Below are positions 55,190-64,000 of a stretch of DNA of 64,000 nucleotides, in pieces. Location: NCBI RefSeq assembly GCF_000001735.4, contig NC_003076.8, positions 15,689,835-15,753,834 of the forward strand, read 5' to 3'. Origin of the DNA: Arabidopsis thaliana. Taxonomy: Eukaryota; Streptophyta; Magnoliopsida; Brassicales; Brassicaceae. Positions within the stretch are counted from its first letter, which is position 1, and each line of letters begins with the position of its first letter. The position numbers and the translations under genes were made by a program. The notes beneath the pieces were generated by a model that was not told the origin of the DNA, ran no database searches, and worked only from the letters and a program-made list of their open reading frames with translations.

Positions 55190-56340
55190 AATCTCTTTAG
55201 ATCGGATCTGAAAATACTGGAACATTTCTAGCCCATAACTTATTGCGTTGACAAAAAAAAATCAAATAACCTATTGAGTTAACCAGACTTGAGTTAGAAG
55301 TAACCAAATTTCGAAGCTTTTAAACCACAGGATTGGCTCCGATTTATAGTAAACTTTGGTTGTTGTTGAGAAGTTAAAACAGAAAGAAAGTAAATAGTGT
55401 TATTGTTTTCTTACTTGTGGTAGAATTCACAATTGTGAATAAGAAGATCTTAGCCTAGTGAGTGAGGGACGTCCAAAAGTTAGACTTGTATAGTGAGAGT
55501 GTAGTGGGTGAACGTGGGACAGAACATGCGAGTCCGTGCAAGTCGCAGAGTGGTTGCTTGCACGAAATTATTGTAACTCATATGTAATGTCAATGTCATA
55601 ATGATATATCTTTTCGTTGGAGATGACTAAGCTGAGGTTACTCATATCTATTGTCATCATTCATCTCCAACAGTAACCTCAGCTTATTTTGATTATATTT
55701 TATTATTTTTCATTGTGAACGTTAGGTGTGAGAGTTACGTGAAATCGGTTTATTCGGGTCGGGTTATTTGGTTTTAGGAAATTCGGTTTTTGAAAAATCT
55801 CTCCGAATTGAACCGAAATTAAGTTCGGTTCGAGTCGGTCGCTACTCGGATTATTCGGTTCAGTTATAGGGCTTAAAATTAATTCCAAAATTATATTTCG
55901 GTTAATTTGAATCAAATTACAAAAAATAAAAAAAGGAGAATGAGCTGAAAACAAAGCCCAAACATAGTATCTCTCCCTTTTAAAAGAGTGGTTAGAGATA
56001 CATTTTCTTAGGAACCTCATGCAAAAGATATTATTGGAAACCTTATGCAAAAAAGGTAACAACAGATACAATTTTTTCATCAACAAAAATATACATTGAT
56101 ATAAGGTAATAATATTTCCCACACATATTTTTTGGATTATTGAATCAATTCTTGATTTAGATTTCCTTACACTACTCTAAAGTCTTATAAACTTTAAAGC
56201 ATAATGTAATAAAACTAACGAAACACAATACAAAATGGGAAAGATATCAGTAAAAAGATATACACATATAAAACATTTTTTTGATCGATACACATTAAAT
56301 TTTTGTAAAAGAAAAACGCTATTTATAGCAATACATTAAC
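55190..56340. other. intergenic stretch with inverted repeats
   Basis: No gene. Holds the interlaced inverted repeats at 55616-55688 and an AACCGAA/TTCGGTT-rich patch at about 55750-55870 resembling the interior of the hAT MITEs seen elsewhere, but without recognisable ends. Confidence 0.4.
55616..55688. repeat. interlaced inverted repeats
   Basis: Element A (GTTGGAGATGA) is followed by B (AAGCTGAGGTTACT), then, after about 18 bases, the complement of A (TCATCTCCAAC) and directly the complement of B (AGTAACCTCAGCTT). The order A-B-A'-B' is not a simple hairpin; it fits an inverted copy of a tandem unit in a shifted phase. Confidence 0.75.
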
Positions 56341-56434
56341 GTCGACATAAAAATCTTTGATTATAAGAAAAAAAGAAAAGAAAAAAAAAAACTTTGATTA
56401 TATACACGTCTCTCTCTCTCTCTCACAGAAAAAA

Positions 56435-57173
56435 ATGAAAAAAGAAGCATTAGTTCCCAAACTCACATCTGAATTGCCTCCGTTTACACTAAAAGACCAT
56501 CCGAAGTTTGTCGTCTTAGTGGTCATCTTGTTCTGTATCGCTTTCTTCATTGCTATGACCTTTTGCGGGTATGAACAAGATAAAGAAAAAGAAAACTATG
56601 TCCCAAATATTACAATACCTTCTATGGATTTCACGGTCCTTAATATAACCGAGACTCATCTTAGTGTAAAATGGGATTTATTGTTAAGGATCCCTAGAGA
56701 TCTTCCTGGTTGGTATATGTGTCTCAAAGGAGATTTTCAGCTTTCCATAATATACAGAGGTGTTACCATTGCTACTTCATCCATAGAGAGGTTAAACTTT
56801 TTTTCTATTCTATTGTCTATATTTTAGAATTTTTAATAATTTATTCAGCTTATTTGTTCACATATTTTTGTGTTATTCCTTATCATGATTGATCAGTTAC
56901 AGTCTGATACCACGGTGGGCTCAGCTGATTAGGGTTTCATCGATTGCTTCTGAAGGAGACATGGAGGGTGTGATTATAAAAGATATTATGAAGGATATCA
57001 AGGAAAAAGGTGAAATAAGGTTCCGATCGCGATTGCTTCTTCCGGATTGTAGATATGGGACAAGTGGAAAGATGAACTATGCGTGTGATGAAGCCATGTT
57101 AAGGTTCGAGCCTGGCTCTCAAAGGAATGCAACTTTGTTTGGAGACCACCCTATTTGCCGCTATCTTCGCTAA
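56435..57173 (+). CDS. DUF1163 family membrane protein (At5g39330 type)
   Basis: Two exons, 56435-56790 and 56897-57173, join in frame to 210 residues. A short basic N-terminus (MKKEALVPK) and one hydrophobic helix at about residues 26-46 (FVVLVVILFCIAFFIAMTF) indicate a type II membrane anchor. The outer part contains SMDFTVLNITETHLSVKWDL, LSIIYRGVTIATSS and RWAQLIRV, a beta-rich layout like LEA2/NDR1-HIN1-type proteins, then a Cys-containing C-terminus (LLPDCRYG, MNYACDEAML). Small plant-specific family of unknown role. An upstream in-frame start is possible but the ATG after the CT-rich leader fits best. Confidence 0.78.
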
Positions 57174-58610
57174 GTACTTTTCATCAATAGTTTGTTCTTT
57201 AGTTTGTCAAATGATGGACTTTCTAAATTCTTTTGCGTTTTGATATGGACTTGCTTTACCTAAATTAAATTCCTATAAATTAATTAATGGAATATATTTC
57301 TTCTAGATGTTAAGTGTTGAACATTCTTAATTCTCTCTCTTTACGAACAATAGATATGTTCTAGAGCAATATCATGGAGTTGTACGTGGTGTTATGATGA
57401 TTTCTACACGAGGCATTTATCCTTGACGGACAAGTTGCAATTATTTTCCTCCATGATATTCAATTTTTGGGATGGTATTTTCATTCTCCACAAATGTTGC
57501 ATCTATGAGATCAATATGCATGCAAGATCTCTAATTAATGGTGTGGTGCATGGTCTGCCCTCCCAAAGGTGGATCTTTATCTTTTGTGTTGTGATAGTAA
57601 ATTTGTATATATATATCTAGTGTTTAAAAATTTGCTAAGCATGGGGTGATCCAATACCTACCTATTAAAAACGTTTAATCCGAACATAGCTACACACGGA
57701 CCGAATGTTCTTTTTTGGAGTTTTTTATAATTTTATTAAGATTTTGGGACATTTAGATCTCTTTAAATTAATATTTACTAAATTAAAGAGAGTAGTTAAG
57801 ATCCTTACCAATAAACGAGAGAGATGTTAAGATCCGTCTCATCAAAAAAAGAGAAAGATTTTAAGATCCAAGTCAGGTCACTTTTTTCTTTGGTATTAAT
57901 CTCACAACTCAATTCTCAACTCAACTCAGGTCACCAAGATTTAACACTTATAATTTTACACTTTGTTTTCTTAATCATTATATACTATCCTAAGCATATA
58001 TATGAATCTTTCACCATAAGTTATACCATTTATATATGCTAATATTTTCTAAATAAACCTTACAAATTTGTTGGCGCTAACAACCATTGTTTAATTTTGC
58101 TTGGGGTGGCTCTAGTTATATTATATAGACCTTAATTTTGCAGGAGGTATGTAACACCTCATATTGCTTCAGCTTAGCAATTCATATATAGCCAAGACGT
58201 GTGGACTTCTCACCCAAAGTTTCCTAGTTTAAATGTGAATGCCTCTAAACAAAAGTTCTTGCTTTCGATGTCTAAACTTAGATGTGTTACCGAATAAAGC
58301 CAGATTTACCTCCTTTGACCTTACTATATAGCCAGCTCGCTGCCTCCGCAACTCTCAAAATGACACTCGCGATCATATTAGTTGTTTCCAACAAATTGAA
58401 AAATAAAACATTTCACTCAAACAAAAAAAGATCTAAACAGCCGAAAAAACAAGTCCAATATCAAAATCTGTTATAGCAAAAAAAAAGAAGGTAGAGTATT
58501 TTGGTAAGAAAGAACTCTAAATGCCTCTACGATATAATATTAATAAGTATGTTACCAAACAACTTAATATTAGTGCAAAAAACCCTTTAGTTTGTCATAA
58601 ACAGCAAAAT
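57174..58610. other. gene-free stretch downstream of the DUF1163 gene
   Basis: AT-rich with no supported gene. Several short open frames have no family features. A block at 57340-57620 has slightly higher GC, but no motif was recognised. Confidence 0.35.
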
Positions 58611-58629
58611 CTGCCACTATAAGTTGTTT

Positions 58630-58800
58630 TCATGAGGTCAAGTTGATGAGAGTATATGATTCTCTGAAGCTCATGTCAAAAGAATAGAACCAATGTTCTT
58701 CAGTCTTGTCCACACGGTAATGCTTCAAATGAACTTGTCTATAGAGAATCTTCCAGCGTGAGAGATTCTTAGTGTTGGTGGATTGACATAACAGAAACAT
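58630..58800 (-). CDS. possible short ORF of 56 codons, unknown
   Basis: Starts at an ATG (MFLLCQSTNT) and ends HWFYSFDMSFRESYTLINLTS-like before a TGA. The tail has a fairly even codon use and a hydrophilic core (RWKILYRQVHLKHYRVDKTE), unlike the low-complexity frames around it. It could be a small gene, an exon of a decayed gene, or chance. No homologue is recognised. Confidence 0.25.
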   Translation of the reverse strand: MFLLCQSTNTKNLSRWKILYRQVHLKHYRVDKTEEHWFYSFDMSFRESYTLINLTS

Positions 58801-59106
58801 ACCTAACATTGGAAAATGCTAAAAACTTTGAGTGAATGAATGAATGTATCAATCATGAATTAGAGATTCCATTTTTTATGGCCTAAATCAATGTTTCTCA
58901 CTTGTAAAAGTTGTCTTTTTGACAACTAATCATATTCTAATTCTTTTTCTCTGCCCTTTATGGAAAAGCTTTGTGACTATTTCTTTATTTATTTCTGTCC
59001 AAATTTGATGATCTGTAAGAATCTCTTTATTGGGATTGCAATTTCAAACAAACTTTACATCTTCTTCTTCTCTCTGCTTTTGCCTTCACGACGAGTAGAG
59101 AGAGCC

Positions 59107-60414
59107 ATGGACACACTCATTGCTCAGTTACAGAGACGATTTTGTGATTTCACCATTAGTCTCTATCACCAGGTAAATTTTAGCATCTCTCCTTAGAGAT
59201 TCAGGATAAAAGTGATTAACTTTCTTGTGAAGAGAACTTAGAAATTGTGGTTGAGTTTTAAAGTCTCCTTTTTAGAGATGGCTCTCCACAGTCTTTAGGG
59301 TTCTTATTGAAGCTTTTAAATTGGAAACTGGGGATTTAAGAGTTAGGTTTACTGATTGTGAAATGGGTTATTGTCTCCATTTTCAAAGTCGTCTCCTTTC
59401 AAAGTGATTACTTTTCTGGTGAAGCAAACTTTGAATTTGTGGTTACGTTTTTAGGGTTCTTATTGAAGCTTGTATATGGCAATTGGGGATTTTGGGAATT
59501 GGGTTTAGGGTCTGTGAAATGGGTTATTGTCTCTTTTTCAAAGTTGTCTTCTTTTTAGGGATGACTACTCTCTACTGTTTTTAGGGTACTTGGAGCTTGT
59601 ATTTGGAATTGGGAATTTTGTGAAATGGGTTTCTGAGATTCTTTGTGTTGGTTTTGTAAAGGGGTTTTTGGATGATCAATTCACAGAATTGAAAAAGCTG
59701 CAAGATGAATGTAGTCCTGATTTTGTGGCTGAGGTTGTTACTCTCTTCTTTGAAGACTGTGAGAAGCTTATCAGTAATATGGCTAGAGCTTTGTAAGTTT
59801 ACTTTTCTTTTACGAGTTTAATCATCAAAAGCTAGCAGATATGGTTTAATGATTGGTTCATATGTATACTCAGAGATCAGACAGGAAATGTAGATTTCAA
59901 ACTGGTAGGTTCTAGTGTTCATCAACTCAAAGGTAGTAGCTCAAGGTATGTCACATTTGATCTGTATAGTCTCGGTCCTTTAGTCTAATCTCGGATCTAG
60001 TCTCAGTGAAGAGCTCCTTTCTTGTTGTTCTATGAAGTGTTGGTGCCAAGAGAGTCAAAGGTCTTTGTGTTACCCTCAAGGAGTGTTGCGACTCTCAGAA
60101 CTATGAAGGGTAAGCTTTTGTTTTCCGGTTCTTCTTTAAGAGAATCTCAAATTTCTGCTATGTTCATTTGATTGTTGAAACTAATTTGGGAAACAATCTC
60201 TGTTATAGGTGTGTGAGATGTTTGCAGCAAGTGGATATTGAGTACAAGACATTAAAAGCAAAGCTTCAAGATCTGTTCAATGTGAGTGAAAAGCTACGTG
60301 AATTGTGTCGGTTTTTTGCTTTCGAATTTCGTGAATAAGTCTTGCATTGTTTTGTTGCAGCTTGAGCAACAGATTGTCCAAGCTGGTGGTAGAATCCCTC
60401 AAGTGGATATATAA
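59107..60414 (+). CDS. AHP3: histidine-containing phosphotransfer protein AHP3
   Basis: Six exons, 59107-59172, 59662-59792, 59874-59945, 60038-60109, 60209-60281 and 60361-60414, give 155 residues in one frame. AHPs take phosphate from cytokinin receptor kinases (AHK2/3/4) in the cytosol and pass it to type-B response regulators in the nucleus. The HPt site is [11 protein letters not shown], with the phosphorylated His at residue 82. Flanking helices read [30 protein letters not shown] and [14 protein letters not shown], as in AHP1-3. The end GGRIPQVDI fits AHP2/AHP3; position beside UGD4 identifies AHP3 (At5g39340). The exon-intron layout is the family norm. All donors and acceptors are canonical. 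Confidence 0.94.
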
Positions 60415-60884
60415 ACAATAGACCTATCGACAACAGAACAGCAAGATGATGATCATCCAGTTGCATTCTTCAGACGAGTACTACTCGAATTTGTTGCTTC
60501 GAAAAAGAAAAAAAACTCTTGAGAATGTGTGGAAAAGAGAGGTGATTGTTGTTCATAGATCAATACTATGTATCTTTTGTATCATCATCTCTTGAATCTT
60601 GGTACTGATCTTATCTGAATAGTATGAATTTGCATCTCATAAGACCATATGAACAAGAGTGAGTTATGTATTCAAAAACAGGAATATTTCCAGACACAGA
60701 AGCATCATAAGAAGCAGAAAATTCAAGGAGAGCTACACAAGACAACGCGCAAAAGAATAGACTCTGAAAGCAAAAAGCTTCACGAAGACATTGGCAAAAG
60801 GAACAAACCAAGAACAAACACTCACAAGTGTCCCCTGTGAAAGCTGAAACCTAAAGTTAAACCCATCAGCTAATGTTAAGAAAG

Positions 60885-61026
60885 AAAACGTCACGCAGTT
60901 CTCACTGTGAAATACAAAACGTCAACGCAGTCTCACTGTCAAATACAAACGTCACGCAGTTCTTACTGTAAAATAAGAAAACGTCAAGCATTTCTCACTG
61001 TAAAATACAAACGTCACGCAGTTTGG
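60885..61026. repeat. 30-33 bp tandem repeats upstream of the PPR gene
   Basis: Four full copies and one partial copy of a unit beginning GTCACGCAGTTCTCACTGT and ending AAATACAAAAC, at about 60890, 60921, 60950, 60983 and 61013. Copies differ by a few bases and one or two indels. They end about 70 nt before the PPR start. Confidence 0.8.
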
Positions 61027-61094
61027 TTAGATATGTCGTTGCTTTTAAAAAATTGCGACCCAATAGATTTTTCAACAGTCGTTTTTTTCTTTAA

Positions 61095-63128
61095 ATGAGT
61101 GAAGTTTTGCGCAGAGCCAACAACGCACTTAGTAGCGTCAAGCAATACCAATCTCTCTTGAATCACTTTGCAGCTACTCAATCAATTTCAAAAACCAAAG
61201 CTTTACACTGCCACGTCATCACCGGCGGTCGAGTTTCCGGCCACATTCTCTCGACTCTCTCCGTAACTTATGCGTTATGTGGTCACATCACTTATGCACG
61301 GAAGCTGTTCGAGGAAATGCCTCAAAGCTCTTTGCTTTCTTATAACATTGTTATTAGAATGTACGTGCGTGAAGGATTGTATCACGATGCGATTAGCGTG
61401 TTTATTAGGATGGTTAGTGAGGGGGTTAAGTGTGTTCCGGATGGTTATACATACCCTTTTGTTGCTAAAGCTGCTGGAGAATTGAAATCGATGAAATTGG
61501 GGTTGGTTGTTCATGGGAGGATCTTGAGGAGTTGGTTTGGTAGGGATAAGTATGTGCAGAACGCGTTGTTAGCGATGTATATGAACTTTGGGAAGGTTGA
61601 AATGGCGAGGGATGTGTTTGATGTGATGAAGAACCGTGATGTGATTTCGTGGAACACGATGATTAGTGGGTATTATAGGAATGGTTATATGAATGATGCG
61701 TTAATGATGTTTGATTGGATGGTTAATGAAAGTGTTGATCTTGACCATGCTACGATTGTTTCTATGTTGCCTGTTTGTGGTCACTTGAAGGATTTGGAGA
61801 TGGGGAGGAATGTTCATAAGTTGGTGGAAGAGAAGCGGTTAGGGGATAAAATTGAGGTGAAGAATGCGTTGGTGAATATGTACTTGAAATGTGGTCGTAT
61901 GGATGAAGCGAGATTTGTTTTTGACAGGATGGAACGAAGGGATGTGATCACGTGGACTTGTATGATTAACGGATATACTGAAGATGGAGATGTGGAAAAC
62001 GCTTTAGAGTTGTGTAGATTGATGCAGTTTGAAGGCGTAAGACCTAATGCTGTGACTATAGCTTCTCTTGTTTCGGTGTGTGGTGATGCTTTGAAGGTGA
62101 ATGATGGTAAATGTTTACACGGTTGGGCGGTGAGGCAACAGGTTTATTCCGATATCATTATAGAAACATCTTTGATCAGCATGTATGCTAAATGCAAACG
62201 TGTAGACCTCTGCTTTAGAGTATTTTCGGGGGCTTCGAAATACCATACCGGTCCTTGGAGTGCAATTATCGCTGGTTGTGTACAGAATGAACTTGTGAGT
62301 GATGCGTTAGGTCTATTCAAACGGATGCGACGGGAAGATGTGGAGCCCAATATTGCTACATTAAACAGTCTCCTTCCAGCATATGCAGCTTTGGCAGATT
62401 TGCGTCAAGCAATGAATATCCATTGCTACCTAACCAAAACCGGGTTTATGTCAAGCCTTGATGCTGCTACAGGGTTGGTTCATGTTTACTCAAAGTGTGG
62501 AACATTAGAATCTGCTCACAAGATATTCAATGGAATCCAGGAAAAACACAAGAGCAAAGATGTAGTTCTATGGGGTGCGTTAATATCCGGCTACGGGATG
62601 CACGGAGATGGTCATAATGCGTTGCAAGTTTTCATGGAAATGGTTCGATCTGGTGTAACGCCAAACGAAATCACATTTACATCTGCCTTGAATGCTTGCA
62701 GTCATTCGGGTTTGGTTGAAGAAGGCTTGACATTATTCAGGTTCATGCTTGAACATTACAAAACGTTAGCCAGATCAAACCATTACACTTGCATTGTTGA
62801 TCTCCTTGGTCGAGCAGGTCGGTTAGACGAAGCTTACAATCTCATCACAACAATTCCATTTGAACCAACGTCAACCGTTTGGGGTGCGTTGCTTGCTGCT
62901 TGTGTCACACATGAGAATGTCCAGCTTGGAGAAATGGCAGCAAACAAGTTGTTCGAGCTGGAACCAGAGAACACGGGCAACTATGTGTTGTTGGCAAACA
63001 TCTATGCGGCTTTAGGACGATGGAAAGATATGGAGAAGGTGAGAAGCATGATGGAGAATGTTGGATTGAGAAAGAAACCAGGTCATAGCACAATCGAGAT
63101 CAGAAGTAATTCAGTTGATACAAGATGA
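61095..63128 (+). CDS. PLS-class pentatricopeptide repeat protein (At5g39350 type)
   Basis: Intronless, 677 residues. About 15 PPR motifs of alternating P, L and S type run from about residue 45 to 610, recognisable by repeats such as DVISWNTMISGYYRNGY, DVITWTCMINGYTEDG and VVLWGALISGYGMHG. The end carries an E-type extension (STVWGALLAACVTHENVQLG, then ENTGNYVLLANIYAALGRW and KKPGHSTIEI) without a DYW domain. Such proteins bind organelle RNA and many act as site-recognition factors for C-to-U editing, recruiting a DYW partner. The N-terminus is basic and Ser-rich (MSEVLRRANNALSSVKQ), suited to mitochondrial or plastid import. The target RNA is unknown. No intron, as usual for this class. Confidence 0.93.
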   Translation: MSEVLRRANNALSSVKQYQSLLNHFAATQSISKTKALHCHVITGGRVSGHILSTLSVTYALCGHITYARKLFEEMPQSSLLSYNIVIRMYVREGLYHDAISVFIRMVSEGVKCVPDGYTYPFVAKAAGELKSMKLGLVVHGRILRSWFGRDKYVQNALLAMYMNFGKVEMARDVFDVMKNRDVISWNTMISGYYRNGYMNDALMMFDWMVNESVDLDHATIVSMLPVCGHLKDLEMGRNVHKLVEEKRLGDKIEVKNALVNMYLKCGRMDEARFVFDRMERRDVITWTCMINGYTEDGDVENALELCRLMQFEGVRPNAVTIASLVSVCGDALKVNDGKCLHGWAVRQQVYSDIIIETSLISMYAKCKRVDLCFRVFSGASKYHTGPWSAIIAGCVQNELVSDALGLFKRMRREDVEPNIATLNSLLPAYAALADLRQAMNIHCYLTKTGFMSSLDAATGLVHVYSKCGTLESAHKIFNGIQEKHKSKDVVLWGALISGYGMHGDGHNALQVFMEMVRSGVTPNEITFTSALNACSHSGLVEEGLTLFRFMLEHYKTLARSNHYTCIVDLLGRAGRLDEAYNLITTIPFEPTSTVWGALLAACVTHENVQLGEMAANKLFELEPENTGNYVLLANIYAALGRWKDMEKVRSMMENVGLRKKPGHSTIEIRSNSVDTR

Positions 63129-63478
63129 GAGATGTGGAAGATATATCTAGTTTTTTTGTTGGGTTCAAATGATCATAAATGTAGCAGAAATATATGCGTC
63201 TATTACAATTTGCAAGTGTTGTTAATACATATACATGCACAGAATCAACAAATGGTTTGTAGATGCACACCAATGGTAAATTGAGAATCTGAAATCGTCA
63301 AACCTTGCACAACTTGAGCTTATGATACACTTAACATCAACTCTTTGCAAAGTGATGATTCCCAAAGTTTAGCAGCAACAATTCACCAGTACATAAGAAA
63401 CAGAGAGACGACATCATAACCTCTGACCAAGCTTCAAGCATTTTCTGCAACGGAAAACGCAAGGTCGGCAATTTATAG

Positions 63479-64000
63479 TCACTGAAACTCGGAGGCCCCT
63501 TCAGAATCAGACAAAGGTAAGAGTGTACAAACTCCAAGCATATGCCCATTGAGACAAACATAATACTCAATGCTATCTTCATAAGCCCCCAATCTACAGC
63601 TAGCACTCTGTGGTATCATTTTCGCCTGAAGCATACTCCACAGCTTCGCTTTGCAATACGGACAAACTTCCGTAGGATGAAATGGTGTCCCTTTCTTAAT
63701 AAGCAACTTCCTCACCTTTGACATAGAAAACGATTTGAAAATCCCACGGAAGAATCCCAAATCACCATCTTCTCCTTGATCCAAATGTTCACAAGGATCA
63801 GAAACATAGAGAATATCATCAGTTCGACATTGTGGAGGAAGAAAGCTCCTTCCCGATGTTCTAGAGAAGCGGGTTCTGTGAACAAAATGACCAGAGATTT
63901 GAACATCATTAAAGAGTCCACCTTTGCTTGAACCAGAGCAGTAAATCAAAAGTTTCCCTAGTGCTCTCCAACTCCCATCAACACTATGGCTACCACTAGA
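63479..64000 (-). CDS. EDL2: EID1-like F-box protein 2, C-terminal part (cut by window edge)
   Basis: Frame open to the window edge (64000) on the minus strand; the visible 173 or so residues are the C-terminal part. Features are GSWRALGKLLIYCSGSSKGGLF, VQISGHFVHRTRFSRTSGRSFLPP, a CRTDDILYVSDPCEH segment and VCPYCKAKLWSML with CxxC and further Cys/His. This matches the conserved tail of EID1-like F-box proteins, components of SCF ligases; EID1 itself acts in phytochrome A signalling. EDL2 is At5g39360, the next gene after the PPR locus in Arabidopsis. The F-box at the N-terminus lies outside the window. The stop at 63479 is convergent with the PPR gene. Confidence 0.85.
   Translation of the reverse strand, partial: SSGSHSVDGSWRALGKLLIYCSGSSKGGLFNDVQISGHFVHRTRFSRTSGRSFLPPQCRTDDILYVSDPCEHLDQGEDGDLGFFRGIFKSFSMSKVRKLLIKKGTPFHPTEVCPYCKAKLWSMLQAKMIPQSASCRLGAYEDSIEYYVCLNGHMLGVCTLLPLSDSEGASEFQ

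Noticed and set aside
57423-57620. 65-codon frame downstream of the DUF1163 gene
   Set aside because: No start context, splice signals or recognisable motif; likely chance.
60649-60840. 63-codon Lys-rich frame after AHP3
   Set aside because: Lies in the AHP3 3' region; composition is driven by A-rich sequence and no motif is present.
60907-61098. 63-codon frame before the PPR gene
   Set aside because: It runs through the 30-33 bp tandem repeats and has no protein features.

Overview
The window looks like nuclear DNA of Arabidopsis thaliana or a very close relative. It is AT-rich, has short GT-AG introns, and carries a gene order that I recognise from the middle of A. thaliana chromosome 5 (loci around At5g39190 to At5g39360). 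Locus numbers and symbols come from protein recognition and gene order, not from a database search.

Left part (1-24 kb). The genes are a germin-like protein, an unnamed two-exon gene on the minus strand, the chloroplast NDH factor CRR7, a ten-exon alpha/beta hydrolase, a lone TFIIB-type zinc ribbon and a small HLH-type protein. Between them lie mobile elements: a hAT element with a 28-bp minisatellite full of E2F-like sites, Helitron ends, a SINE with clear target duplications, a 3' remnant of a copia retrotransposon, and a CACTA remnant in a hydrolase intron.

Middle (25-34 kb). A complete small Helitron sits in a TA microsatellite. It is followed by a degenerate Mutator-like element packed with short repeats and E2F-like sites, then a 5'-truncated L1-type LINE with an open 1223-codon ORF2.

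Right part (34-64 kb). An F-box gene faces six tandem alpha-expansin genes (EXPA21, 22, 23, 26, 25, 24 by order). Two of these genes were copied as a pair, and relics of array turnover are visible: an expansin tail and a fragment of the F-box 3' end. Next come UGD4 (UDP-glucose dehydrogenase), a DUF1163 membrane protein, AHP3 (cytokinin phosphotransfer), a PLS-type PPR protein, and the 3' part of the EID1-like F-box gene EDL2 at the edge.

UGD4 makes UDP-glucuronate for wall polysaccharides and the expansins loosen walls, so the right half is rich in wall genes, although plant neighbours need not be co-regulated. AHP, UGD, HLH and TFIIB-like genes also sit together in the paralogous chromosome 3 block (about At3g29350-29380), so the expansin array appears to have expanded inside one copy of an ancient duplicated segment. 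I found no clearly new molecular system. The most interesting signals are the E2F-site arrays inside two unrelated transposons and the traces of expansin array turnover.
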